A stretch of DNA of 64,000 bases from Planctomycetota bacterium (GCA_020638675.1 JACKID010000004.1:1-64000), one strand, 5' to 3'. Counted from the stretch's first letter, positions 9,284-17,292 are shown. Notes: generated by a model from the sequence alone, not told the origin. Numbers and translations are program-made.

Positions 9284-9685
9284 GTGAGCAACGCCGGACT
9301 GCAATGGACGAAATTCCGCGAGGAAGTTGCCGCGAGCAAGGTCCTGTACACGTTCGCTGACCGCGGCGACTGGCTTGTCTTCCCCGTGAGGGGTCAGGGC
9401 GTGATGCCCTTTTGGTCATCCCGCTCGCGAGCTCAACGCATCCGCGATTATCACCCTGACAACTTCAAGGGATGGGAGATCATTGAAATCAAGCTAGATC
9501 ACTTCCTGGGCAAAGTGCTCCCCGGCATGAAGAAAGACGGCTTGCACGTCGGCTCGAACTGGGCTGGCAAACGAATGGTCGGTTACGACCATCCGCCCGA
9601 CGAGGTCGCGGATGCATTGCAGGCAATGCTGCAACTCCTTGCAGACAAGCCAAGCAAGGAGCCCCGCAGGGGCGCACGCAAATAG
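9284..9685 (+). CDS. DUF2750 domain protein
   Basis: A 133-residue protein with a GTG start two bases after the tldD stop, so probably translationally coupled. The sequence follows the DUF2750 pattern: an F-R-E-x-V opening, KVLYTFADRGDW, PFWSSRSRAQ, then LDHFL..VLPGMKKDGLHVGSNW. The function of DUF2750 is not known to me. The last few codons (RRGARK) lie inside the left arm of the inverted repeat at 9659-9857, suggesting the natural C-terminus was replaced or extended when the repeat arrived. Confidence 0.75.
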   Translation: MSNAGLQWTKFREEVAASKVLYTFADRGDWLVFPVRGQGVMPFWSSRSRAQRIRDYHPDNFKGWEIIEIKLDHFLGKVLPGMKKDGLHVGSNWAGKRMVGYDHPPDEVADALQAMLQLLADKPSKEPRRGARK

Positions 9686-9857
9686 CCGGTGGCGGAAGCC
9701 ACCGGTTTCGCGTGCCCCACGTTCCAAGCCCCCTCAGGGGCGACAGAAGCGTTGGTTTGTTGGATGGCTGCGTCACCCCTCCGGGGGCTCGCCATCTATT
9801 TCGTCCCGTATCCGGTGGCTTACACCACCGGCCATTTGCGGGTGGTAGCGGGGCGCT
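9659..9857. repeat. Large imperfect inverted repeat built from small palindromes
   Basis: The left arm (9659-9740) and right arm (9775-9857) are the same element in opposite orientation. Each holds, in order, a GCCCCGC block, CGCAAAT(A/G)GCCGGTGG, a CCGGTGG...CCACCGG palindrome (9686-9705; 9812-9831) and an AGCCCCC...GGGG palindrome (9727-9740; 9775-9788). The centre is unique sequence. The layout resembles paired REP/BIME-type interspersed elements. The left arm covers the end of the DUF2750 gene. Bases 9858-9949 hold nothing else recognised. Confidence 0.7.
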
Positions 9858-9949
9858 GATTGCTTCGGCGCTTTGGCAATCGGGCTGAGTGCTACGCAAA
9901 CGGACGCCGTCCTGTTTGTGGACGACGTCCGTATCGAGCGCGTGAAAGA

Positions 9950-11227
9950 CTAAGCGAAACGCTTGCGGCGCGCGTACAGCAGCATTCCCAGAATCACAAG
10001 CACGCCGAAGCTGCCTCCGATCTCGGCCGTGCAACCGCCTCCGCCCGATCCGCCGCCGCCTGCGGTCGGTGCGCCCGCAAGCGTTGCCGCACCATGAACC
10101 GCCAGATCGAACGTACTTCCTGTGGGCGCGTCGTGCGTGAACGAGATCGTCGTCATCCAGTCGCCGGGCGTGCTCGGGTCAAACTCGACGTCGAAGCTGG
10201 TAGACGAGCCGATCGGCAACGTTGCGCTGAAGCCCGTGGTGATGACGGTGAAATCGCCGCCGCCGGTGGAAATTGTGGGTGTGCCCAGATGCAACTCGGT
10301 GTTGCCGGTGTTCTGGATCACAACGTGCAGCGTGCCTGCCGTCGTGCCGGCCGGAATTGTGCCGAAGTCGCGCGGCGTCCCGGTCGCGGCTTGGCCCGAC
10401 TGCACGCTGACGCCGCCGGCCGTGACCGCAAGCGACGGCGCCGCGTTTGCCACCACAATGCTGAACTCGAACAGGAATTTGGTGCCGGTCTGATTCTGCG
10501 CCCAGATCCGGATCACGTGTACGAACCCCGGCTGGTGAAACGTGCCGGTGGCAGGCTGGATCGAATAGGGCGTCGCGGCCGAGACCGAGCTGAACTCGCT
10601 AGCTTGCATGCCGGTTGTGCCGGCGTCGTCGATGGAGCCCGACAGCGTCACGTCTTCATTGGCCGGATCGTCCGCGGTAATCGCCAGCGCAAGCGATGCC
10701 AGCGTTGTCCCATCGGCCACTATCAGCTGACCGGTGTTCGCGACGGGCAAGCCGGCCTGGGTGACGGTGAGGGTAGGCGGCTGCGCGGGCGGGTTCACCC
10801 AGATCTTGAAGCCTGTCACGGTGGTATCGGTGCCGTCCCAAGCCTGGAACCAGATGTTGAAGATTTCGCTTGAGCCGCTGCTGCCTTGTGCACCGCCGTT
10901 GCTGAAGCTGCCGGACGTCGGAGTGACCGTGTAGGCCACAGGCATGCCGAACGATGCCCACTCGAGATAGTTGATACCTAGCTGCCCGGCGGCGTCTGTG
11001 CCGCCACCGTTGGCCACGATGGCATCCAGCGAAGTGTTGCTGCCTTCCGCGTCATCGACGGTGATCTGCAAATTCAGGGCAGCAATCGTGGTGCCACCCG
11101 CCACGTACTGGATCGACCAGGCGGGCACAGGCGCACCGTTCATTGTGATGGTGATCGTCGGTGGCGTGTTCTGCGCGGCAAGGCTGCTCGCGATCATGAG
11201 GAGTGCAATCATCAGGATTGGCTTCAT
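9950..11227 (-). CDS. Surface protein with ASH/choice-of-anchor-D domain and Cys-TM-Arg C-terminal tail
   Basis: A 425-residue protein with an 18-residue signal peptide and a GGAGAA ribosome-binding site. Residues about 20-260 form two or three Ig/cadherin-like beta-sandwich units, each with a TTI/TTLAxLxLxITxDD motif. Residues about 285-390 match the ASH/HYDIN-type choice-of-anchor-D pattern (VVIQNTGNTEL, FDVEFDP). The C-terminus is a Gly-rich linker, GGCTAEIGG, a hydrophobic helix and ARRKR. This matches Synerg/MYXO-CTERM-like sorting signals, in which a conserved Cys precedes the membrane helix. It is probably processed and anchored at the cell surface. The protein at the left edge of the window has a related tail. 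Confidence 0.8.
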   Translation of the reverse strand: MKPILMIALLMIASSLAAQNTPPTITITMNGAPVPAWSIQYVAGGTTIAALNLQITVDDAEGSNTSLDAIVANGGGTDAAGQLGINYLEWASFGMPVAYTVTPTSGSFSNGGAQGSSGSSEIFNIWFQAWDGTDTTVTGFKIWVNPPAQPPTLTVTQAGLPVANTGQLIVADGTTLASLALAITADDPANEDVTLSGSIDDAGTTGMQASEFSSVSAATPYSIQPATGTFHQPGFVHVIRIWAQNQTGTKFLFEFSIVVANAAPSLAVTAGGVSVQSGQAATGTPRDFGTIPAGTTAGTLHVVIQNTGNTELHLGTPTISTGGGDFTVITTGFSATLPIGSSTSFDVEFDPSTPGDWMTTISFTHDAPTGSTFDLAVHGAATLAGAPTAGGGGSGGGGCTAEIGGSFGVLVILGMLLYARRKRFA

Positions 11228-11432
11228 CGAATTCTCCGTTCACGTTTGTCAGGCGATGCGTCCAAGCTAGACGCGTGATCCACCGCATTCACGCATTCCG
11301 AGAAACGGAATTCCGAATGTCGCAGTGACACACTGGTGGTTTTCGTTTTCGGAAGCCGCCCGCGCCGCTAGGCTTCAATGGCGCGCGCGCCACTTCACTG
11401 CTCTAATGCCCGCGACTTCAGCGGGAGCCTTC

Positions 11433-12392
11433 ATGGCCAAGGGTTTCTTTACCCAGGGAATTTCCGTTCTGTTCGAGAAGGCGCCTACGCGCGTTCAGCT
11501 TCGCGAGGCGCTTGAGCCTACGTTTGAAATCGCGCGCGAAGATGACGGCGGAGACGGCTGGGCCCAAGGCCGCGACGGTTTGATCGTCACCTACCGCCCG
11601 GACGTGAACGGCTACGTCAACGTGGACGTGGTCAACCGCAAGTGGCCCGACCACATGGGCGACCCGGCCGGCGAGCCCGAGCTGTTCGCCGCATGGACGT
11701 TCGGGCACTTCGGGCCGTACGCCTACCCCGGCAATCTTGAGCGCGCGGGCGAACACAACCTGACCTGGGAAGACGCAGGCGACGCGGTCGAGAATCACGA
11801 GGCGTTCGTGCGCATTCGCCTCAGCTACGTGTTCGGCGCCGGTGACGACGCGCCGGTGATGCCCGGCGACTGCGACCCGCTCCATGAGCTGAACTTCGTG
11901 TACTCGCTGGCGGGGCAGCTCATGGCCATGCCGGGCGCGGTGGCGCTGTTCAACCCGGGCGGCGAGGTGCTGACCTCAGGCGAGATGCTGGCGCGCTCAC
12001 TGCAGTGGTCCGCGGACAACGAGCTCGAGCCGCTGGACGTCTGGAGCAACCTTCGATTCTTTCAACTGGACGACTCGTGGTCGCTGATGGACACCGTCGG
12101 CAACGCGCAGTTCAACCTGCCGGACCTGGAGGCCGTCTTTCAGCCAGCCGACCACGAGCCCAACGACGTCGCGGCGCTGCTGCGAAACATCACAGGCTAC
12201 CTGATCGAGAACGGCCCGGTGATCGAAGACGGGCACACGGTGGACGGGCCCGGCGGCGACACCTGGGGCGTGCACGCGTTCAGCGACAGCCTCAGCAGCC
12301 CGCCGCGCGACGTGCTATGCTTCGTGCCGGCCGAGGGCAATGAGCCCCCGGCCATTGTCTTCGACCGCGGCAACTCAGGCGACGACGAGTAG
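11433..12392 (+). CDS. DUF4261-like protein
   Basis: The frame is open from 11325; ATG 11433 with GGGAG upstream is the best start (319 residues), with ATG 11406 as the alternative. The protein is acidic and soluble, with no signal peptide in this start. The central LAGQLMAMPGAVALFNPGGEVLTS segment and the flanking layout resemble DUF4261 proteins, but I cannot confirm this by alignment. No catalytic motif is visible. It faces the reductase gene convergently, two bases apart. Confidence 0.6.
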   Translation: MAKGFFTQGISVLFEKAPTRVQLREALEPTFEIAREDDGGDGWAQGRDGLIVTYRPDVNGYVNVDVVNRKWPDHMGDPAGEPELFAAWTFGHFGPYAYPGNLERAGEHNLTWEDAGDAVENHEAFVRIRLSYVFGAGDDAPVMPGDCDPLHELNFVYSLAGQLMAMPGAVALFNPGGEVLTSGEMLARSLQWSADNELEPLDVWSNLRFFQLDDSWSLMDTVGNAQFNLPDLEAVFQPADHEPNDVAALLRNITGYLIENGPVIEDGHTVDGPGGDTWGVHAFSDSLSSPPRDVLCFVPAEGNEPPAIVFDRGNSGDDE

Positions 12393-12394
12393 CA

Positions 12395-13039
12395 CTACCG
12401 GCTGAGCAGTTTGAAGGCGTGCAGCCAGCCGCCCGAATTGATGCCGTGCAGGACCCACGTCAGGCACATGGCTTCAAGATAGCGCGAGCCTTCGATGCCG
12501 CCGATGTCACTGGTTTCCCAGCCGAAGTCGGTCAGCAGCTGCTTGGTGCGAACCTTCGCGCCTTCGTCATTGCCTGCGATGAACATCGTCGGCGGGCCGC
12601 CTTTCAGCTCCGGCTTGAACATCAGCGCGTTGCCGACGGTGTTGAACACCTTGACGACGTGCGCTTCCGGCACGGCCTTCTGCACGCGCTCGCCGAGGCT
12701 GTCGTAGCCGGTGATCGCGAGCCTGGGCGGCATCCCGCCGCTGAAGTCCAGCGGGTTGGTGGCGTCCCAGAGGATCTTGCCCTTGAGGTTGGTCGCGCCG
12801 GCCTGCTTGAGCACTTCTTCCGTGGCCGTGCCGAGCGTGGCGATCACGGCCAACTCGCCGAACCTGGCGGCATCGGCAAACGTGCCCTCGCTCGCCTTCG
12901 CGCCCGCTTCAGCAACCCAGGCCTTGGCCTTGTCGCCGCCCGCCTTGCGGGAGCCCATCATGACATCGTGGCCAAGCGCGATGAAACCGTTGCCAAGGGC
13001 GCGCCCGACGTCGCCCGTTCCAAAGATGCCGACTTTCAT
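12395..13039 (-). CDS. NADPH-dependent F420-reductase-like oxidoreductase
   Basis: A 214-residue Rossmann protein with the GIFGTGDVGRALG dinucleotide-binding motif at the N-terminus, MGSRK for the 2'-phosphate of NADPH, and DATNPL and KVFNTVG segments. These are typical of the F420_oxidored (coenzyme F420-dependent NADP reductase) family. In organisms without F420 such proteins act as general NADP-dependent reductases, so the substrate is open. A GGGGGA site precedes ATG 13039. Confidence 0.8.
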   Translation of the reverse strand: MKVGIFGTGDVGRALGNGFIALGHDVMMGSRKAGGDKAKAWVAEAGAKASEGTFADAARFGELAVIATLGTATEEVLKQAGATNLKGKILWDATNPLDFSGGMPPRLAITGYDSLGERVQKAVPEAHVVKVFNTVGNALMFKPELKGGPPTMFIAGNDEGAKVRTKQLLTDFGWETSDIGGIEGSRYLEAMCLTWVLHGINSGGWLHAFKLLSR

Positions 13040-13075
13040 GTGAATCCCCCGTGGCAGATGTGTTCATGCCAAACG

Positions 13076-13113
13076 CCAACCCCTTCGGCGGCTATTCCGC
13101 CGAATCGGGTTGG
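13076..13113 (-). terminator. Strong hairpin between the DUF2892 gene and the reductase gene
   Basis: Two nested stems are visible: CCAACCC with GGGTTGG (13076-13082/13107-13113) and TTCGGCGG with CCGCCGAA (13084-13091/13097-13104). Read on the minus strand it ends in GTTTGG, so it could terminate or attenuate transcription from the DUF2892 gene into the reductase gene. Confidence 0.5.
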
Positions 13114-13128
13114 CCGGGGCAAGTCTGG

Positions 13129-13344
13129 TCAGGCGTCGATGCCGCGCTTTGTGACCGGGCAGGTCTTGATGCCCAGGAGCGTGTACAGCGGGCAGCGCCC
13201 TGCCAGTCCCGTCAGCAGGGGCACAAGCCCGACGAGCCCCCACAGCGTCTTTGGACCGACAAATACGATGCTCAGCAGCCCCAGCCCGAGAATCACCCGG
13301 ATCACACGGTCCATCGTGCCCTCGTTGCGCATCAGGAAGTTCAT
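13129..13344 (-). CDS. DUF2892 (YgaP-like) small membrane protein
   Basis: ATG 13344 has a strong GGAGGAG site and gives 71 residues; the frame continues upstream to 13431 without good support. The protein follows the DUF2892 pattern: N-x-G-x-x-DR-x-IRV at the start, two hydrophobic helices, then GRCPLY-x-LLGIKTC. DUF2892 modules sit in the inner membrane and are often linked to rhodanese domains and sulfur metabolism. No rhodanese gene is adjacent. Confidence 0.85.
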   Translation of the reverse strand: MNFLMRNEGTMDRVIRVILGLGLLSIVFVGPKTLWGLVGLVPLLTGLAGRCPLYTLLGIKTCPVTKRGIDA

Positions 13345-13474
13345 GTTTGCTCCTCCGCTTATCCAGGCATAACGCTTGGCGAAGACCCAAACTTGCATGG
13401 ATTCGGAAGAGACGTCGTCGGTGGACTGCAAAAGCCTCTCACTGTTAGACTCGGGTCACACTGGAGGACTGCCA

Positions 13475-14581
13475 ATGCGTATCCTGCTGATCGCGCTGCT
13501 GTGCGCGTCACCCTTACTCGCTGAATCGTGGGAGCCCGAGAAGTCCTGGCTGTTTGCCACCGGGGTGCTCGCGTTCGAGGCGGGCATAACCGGCTGGCCC
13601 GAGGAAGGCCGGGTGGACTCCGTCATGGTACAGGCTTTCAAACATCGCGGCGTGTTGCCGGAGCGAGTTACCTTCCTGAAGAACAAACAGGCAACCAAGC
13701 AGGCAATGATCCGCGGCTTCCGCGACCAGGCGGCCTCCGCAGGCGAGAACGACACGTTAGTCTTCTACTACGCGGGGCACGGGACGCGGCGCTACATCAA
13801 GGATGAGCGGCAGTCATCGATCGTCCCGTACGACTCAAAGCCGGACGACGTCGACTCGGATCTGCCGATCACACGGGTGTTCGACATCATCGAGAAGAAC
13901 TTCAAAGGCCACAAAGTGATCGTGCTTGCGGACTGCTGCCACAGCGGTGAGTTCAAAGTTGAGGCCGAGAAGCGAGCCAAGGCATCCGACAAGATCAGCT
14001 ACGCCGTCCTGACCAGCGCCCACGCCAGCTCGCGCAGTACCGGCGCGTGGACATTCACCCAATGCCTCGTGGACATGCTGGACGGCAACGCGCTGATCGA
14101 TGCCGACAAGGACGGCAACATCACGTTCGCCGAGAGTGCGAGCTACTGCGAGAGTGAAATGGCGTTCGCCGAGCAGCAGCTTTCCTGCAGCGCCGCAACG
14201 GGCAAGTTCACGGATGCACTCGTAATGGCAAGGGCCGGCGCGCGCCCGAAGGCGGAGGTCGGCAAGCACTTGGAAGCACAGGATGCGGGGGAATGGTGGC
14301 GCGCGCGTGTGATCGATACGCGCGAGGGCGAGTACTTCGTCACCTGGATCGGTTACGGGCCTGAGTGGAGCCGATGGGTCAAGACCAGCCAGACGCGCGA
14401 GTTCCAGCCGAAGGTGCACGAAGCCGGCACCAAAGTGGAAGTCGAGTGGGACGGCACGTGGTACCCGGCCGTTGTTAAGGAAACCAGGCTGGGTCTGCAC
14501 TACGTGGCGTACGACGGGTATCCGGAAGCCGACAACGAATGGGTGCCCATCAACCGCATCCGTCTGCCGAAGGAGAAGTAG
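13475..14581 (+). CDS. Exported caspase-like peptidase (C14) with two Tudor-like domains
   Basis: ATG 13475 has GGAGG upstream and starts a signal peptide (cleavage near LLAES); 368 residues. The caspase p20 fold carries the catalytic His in YYAGHG (His102) and the catalytic Cys in ADCCHSG (Cys155). Residues about 275-315 (WWRARVIDTREGEYFVTW) and 320-367 (WYPAVVKE, WVPINRIRL) are two tandem SH3-like barrels of the Tudor/agenet/chromo-knot type. Metacaspases cleave after Arg or Lys; which substrate the barrels recruit is unknown. A signal peptide would place it outside the cytoplasm, which is unusual for a Tudor-like module. A TAGACT -10-like element lies at 13446-13451. It is followed after one base by a coiled-coil gene. 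Confidence 0.88.
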   Translation: MRILLIALLCASPLLAESWEPEKSWLFATGVLAFEAGITGWPEEGRVDSVMVQAFKHRGVLPERVTFLKNKQATKQAMIRGFRDQAASAGENDTLVFYYAGHGTRRYIKDERQSSIVPYDSKPDDVDSDLPITRVFDIIEKNFKGHKVIVLADCCHSGEFKVEAEKRAKASDKISYAVLTSAHASSRSTGAWTFTQCLVDMLDGNALIDADKDGNITFAESASYCESEMAFAEQQLSCSAATGKFTDALVMARAGARPKAEVGKHLEAQDAGEWWRARVIDTREGEYFVTWIGYGPEWSRWVKTSQTREFQPKVHEAGTKVEVEWDGTWYPAVVKETRLGLHYVAYDGYPEADNEWVPINRIRLPKEK

Positions 14582-14582
14582 C

Positions 14583-14807
14583 ATGGCAAGTGACGAAGTG
14601 AATGCACTGAAGGATGTCGCGAGCAAGATTGACGGGTTGGGCGACGTCGGGCGTGAAATCGACAACCTGAAACGCGCCGTCGAGAGCCTCACTGGCGAGA
14701 TCAAGGAACTGCGGAAGTTCGCCGAGCTGAAGGATGTGCTGGGCGACACCAACGACAACCTTGCCAAGATTGCCGACGAGCTGCGCAAGATCCGCGAGAA
14801 GGAATAG
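14583..14807 (+). CDS. Small coiled-coil protein coupled to the caspase gene
   Basis: A 74-residue protein starting one base after the caspase stop, with AAGGAGAAG inside the caspase 3' end serving as ribosome-binding site. It is highly charged and almost entirely heptad-like (IDGLGDVGREIDNLKRAVES), so it is a predicted alpha-helical coiled coil with no signal peptide. Tight coupling suggests it works with the caspase, perhaps as an inhibitor, scaffold or regulator; this is inference. Confidence 0.75.
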   Translation: MASDEVNALKDVASKIDGLGDVGREIDNLKRAVESLTGEIKELRKFAELKDVLGDTNDNLAKIADELRKIREKE

Positions 14808-15614
14808 CTACGGTCCGCCGCTGACGATCAGGTAGATGACCGGCACGGCCACGCCCAGCAGCAGGAATACGCCGCCACGCCCGATCAGGCCTTTGCGCCC
14901 GCGGACCATCAGCATGCCGGACGTTGCGAGAAACAGCAGGACGACGGCGTAGGCGTCGGCGATCCAGGTCCAGCCGGCCTTGCCGCGGTTGAGGTGCAGC
15001 CAGTTGAACACGCGCAGGAAGGGGCGCGGTTTCTGTCCTTCGTCGAAGATGTCGTAGCCGGTCTTGTAGTCCTGCACCCGGATGTTGCGACCTTCGAACG
15101 TGATGTCGATGTCGCGCACCGGGAACGTGACCTTCTCGACTCTGGTGGGCTCGTCCGCGATGCCGATGCGGTGCAGGGCAGTCACCGCCGCCCGCCAGTC
15201 GTCGTCCGGCAGCGAGTCCCCCAGCTCAAACACCTTCTTTTCGGGCTCGCCGTCCGTTTCGACGATGATCTCGTTGGCGTCGGGGTGAACCATCACGTGC
15301 TTGCCCGGCACCTCGATCTCGTAGCGCGTCAGGGTCTGGCGCGTCGTGATTACCTCGAGCGGCGTCGCGTCAACGTCGATCGCCGCCAGCGCTTCCGACA
15401 CGGCCGCAGCTTCGTCTTCGGGCAGAGGTGTCTCGATCGTGACCAGTCTCTTGAAGTGCGAGAAGCTTGGGTCCCAGTCATTGATGTGGTTTACCGCGAG
15501 CCCGGAGAGGGCGTAGATGAACGTCAGCCCAACGGCAAAAAAGCCGAAGTCCCTATGCAGACTCCTGAGCTGATTTTGGATTTTGGATTTTAGGTTTTGG
15601 ATGCCCTCTGCCAT
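14808..15614 (-). CDS. PepSY-associated transmembrane protein
   Basis: A 268-residue protein of the PepSY-TM family: LHRDFGFFAVGL with a first helix, a periplasmic PepSY-like region, then LHLNRGKAGW and two C-terminal helices. The paired His residues near the helices are typical of PepSY-TM redox proteins. The open frame starts at ATG 15614, inside the AT-rich repeat at 15572-15664, so the first 16 residues (QNLKSKIQNQ) are repeat-encoded. It lies 54 bases downstream of the molybdopterin enzyme and may pass electrons to or from it. Confidence 0.82.
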   Translation of the reverse strand: MAEGIQNLKSKIQNQLRSLHRDFGFFAVGLTFIYALSGLAVNHINDWDPSFSHFKRLVTIETPLPEDEAAAVSEALAAIDVDATPLEVITTRQTLTRYEIEVPGKHVMVHPDANEIIVETDGEPEKKVFELGDSLPDDDWRAAVTALHRIGIADEPTRVEKVTFPVRDIDITFEGRNIRVQDYKTGYDIFDEGQKPRPFLRVFNWLHLNRGKAGWTWIADAYAVVLLFLATSGMLMVRGRKGLIGRGGVFLLLGVAVPVIYLIVSGGP

Positions 15615-15664
15615 GCACGCATGCCCTGCCGCTCAATCCGAAATCCCAAATCGAAAATCCAAAA
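15572..15664. repeat. AT-rich inverted repeat of GATTTTGG units
   Basis: The left arm (15572-15600) consists of GATTTTGGATTTTGG-type units. The right arm (15635-15664) is its approximate complement (AATCC/AAATC units), separated by a 34-base GC-rich spacer. Base composition differs sharply from the surroundings. Translated, the units give KSKIQN-type peptides, a pattern known from interspersed repeats in several phyla. The right arm sits five bases from the stop of the molybdopterin gene and the left arm supplies the start of the PepSY gene. Confidence 0.8.
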
Positions 15665-15668
15665 CTGC

Positions 15669-16523
15669 CTACTCCTGACTCGAGTAGCGTTCTTCTTTCC
15701 ACGGGTCCGCGTGATTGTGGTAGCCGCGCTGTTCCCAGTAGCCGCGTTCGTCGCGCTCCACGAAGCGGATGCCGGTCAGGTACTTGGCGCTCTTCCAGAA
15801 GTAGCGATCCGGCACGAGCGAGCGCACCGGCGAGCCGTGAGCCTGCACCAGTGGACGCCCGTTGATCTGATAGGCCACGAGCACGTTCGGCTTCAACGCC
15901 TCTTCAATGTCAATGTTCGCCGTGTATCCATGCGCGGCTTCGAAGATCACATGCCGGGCGCGTTTGGTCGGCTTGACGCGATCGGCGATGTCGGACACCC
16001 GCACGCCGCGCCATACGGCGCCGAGCAGCGACCACGTGGTCACGCAGTGAACGTCACAGGTCTGCTCGATCTGCGTGAACTCCAGCAGCTCGTCGAAGCT
16101 GAGTTGCGCCTCTATCTCGACCTCGCCCTGAATCTTCAGGCGAAAGTTCTCGCGGCTCGGGTCGCCCGGTGAGCCGCCCATCGGCTTGAGGTCTGCGCGC
16201 TCAGACTGCCCCGGAGGGATGCGCGGCTTGCCCTTGGTCGTTGCATCCACGCGGATCAACTTGGGTTGCGGCGGAGTTTCAACCACCGGCTCGGTAGGCA
16301 GGCTTTCGTCGGGTTTCTCAACCAACGCCCGCTGGCCCGGGGGCAAACGGCGCCGCCCACCAACCAGCTCCGCGCCGAAGTCGTCATCCGCGCCACGCCC
16401 GGCAATCGCATACGCAATGCCGCCCAGCGTCACGACAGTGGTACCGGCCGCGAGCGCCTGGATGAACCGGCGCCGCGCCTTGGCCATGCGTACCTCGGCT
16501 GGTGACAGGTCAGAGTTCGCCAT
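15669..16523 (-). CDS. Molybdopterin sulfite-oxidase-type oxidoreductase (MsrP/YedY-like)
   Basis: A 284-residue protein with a TAT-like signal or anchor (ARRRFIQALA followed by a hydrophobic helix), implying export of a folded cofactor protein. The oxidoreductase-molybdopterin domain (about 120-275) has the Mo-ligand Cys in CDVHCVTTWS (Cys160), GSPVRSLVPDRYFW and GYHNHADPW. It is related to MsrP, which repairs methionine sulfoxide in the periplasm, but a more distant sulfite-oxidase-like role is possible. The PepSY membrane gene follows in the same direction and is the probable electron partner. Confidence 0.85.
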   Translation of the reverse strand: MANSDLSPAEVRMAKARRRFIQALAAGTTVVTLGGIAYAIAGRGADDDFGAELVGGRRRLPPGQRALVEKPDESLPTEPVVETPPQPKLIRVDATTKGKPRIPPGQSERADLKPMGGSPGDPSRENFRLKIQGEVEIEAQLSFDELLEFTQIEQTCDVHCVTTWSLLGAVWRGVRVSDIADRVKPTKRARHVIFEAAHGYTANIDIEEALKPNVLVAYQINGRPLVQAHGSPVRSLVPDRYFWKSAKYLTGIRFVERDERGYWEQRGYHNHADPWKEERYSSQE

Positions 16524-16585
16524 TGAGCAATCCGTGTGCAGTCATGTTACGGATCAACAGGCGGGCGCGCGAACTTCGTCCAAAG

Positions 16586-16612
16586 AAACCGCCCGCACAG
16601 GGCGGGCGGTTT
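16586..16612 (-). terminator. Terminator hairpin
   Basis: Eleven-base stem AAACCGCCCGC (16586-16596) and its complement (16602-16612) around a short ACAGG loop. On the minus strand it follows the exported-protein gene at 16633 and ends in GTTTCTTTGG. Confidence 0.7.
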
Positions 16613-16632
16613 GGGAGAGGCAGGCGTCGAAA

Positions 16633-17292
16633 CTAGCGGTTCGGCGTCATCACGACAGTCGACGCATCGGGCACAACGAGCGTGTAGCGTTCAGTGACTC
16701 GGCGGAAGCTGATGTCTTCGCCGTTGATGCGCACACTGCAGTGGGTCTCGCGCTCGAACTTGAGCAGCAGGCCCGGGCGGTCGACGGAGAACCAGAACCG
16801 GTCCGCACCGTCGGCGCGCTCGACGACATAGAAGTCCGCGTCACGAGCTGCGCCGTCGAGTTCAAGCTGCACGCGCGACGGCAGACCCGCCGCAGCAGCC
16901 GTTGGCAGGTGCGGGCAGAGGCGAAGTGCGGCGTCATCCCAGGAGAGTTCCTCTTCCCACGTGACCGGGTAGAGCTCGTAGCCCACGGTGTTCTTGTAGA
17001 CGATCTGGGTGGTGCAGCGCAGGGTGATGCCCCGGGCGTCCGCGGCGATGACCTCCATCGTCGGATGCTTGGTGATGCGCTGGTCGAGAATCGAAGACCC
17101 GGTCTCCTGCTCCCATTCGAGGACTGTTCCGACCCTGAGGAAGGCCTTCATTGCCTGGGGCGTCCAGGGCTGTAGATACTCCGGTGCGGCGACCTCTTCG
17201 ACATCCGCGGTCGGCGAATCGGCATGGCAGATGACTGCAGGTGCAAGCGCCATGGCAAGCGCGAAGGCGAGGGTGATGGCTGGGGTTCTCAT
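16633..17292 (-). CDS. Exported hypothetical protein
   Basis: A 219-residue protein with a Sec signal peptide (cleavage near CHADS) and a GGAG ribosome-binding site. I do not recognise a family. The mature part is beta-rich (VLEWEQETG, ITLRCTTQIVYK, VQLELDG, LVVPDAS) and could be a lipocalin-like or immunoglobulin-like sandwich. It is probably periplasmic and stands between two terminators, so it is a single-gene unit. Confidence 0.7.
   Translation of the reverse strand: MRTPAITLAFALAMALAPAVICHADSPTADVEEVAAPEYLQPWTPQAMKAFLRVGTVLEWEQETGSSILDQRITKHPTMEVIAADARGITLRCTTQIVYKNTVGYELYPVTWEEELSWDDAALRLCPHLPTAAAAGLPSRVQLELDGAARDADFYVVERADGADRFWFSVDRPGLLLKFERETHCSVRINGEDISFRRVTERYTLVVPDASTVVMTPNR

Noticed and set aside
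9659..9857. Possible CRISPR-like array of palindromes
   Set aside because: The palindromes form one inverted pair with no regular spacing or spacers, and there are no cas genes.
15597..16172. Plus-strand frame starting in the AT-rich repeat
   Set aside because: It reads KSKIQN-type peptide from the repeat and then runs antisense to the molybdopterin gene.
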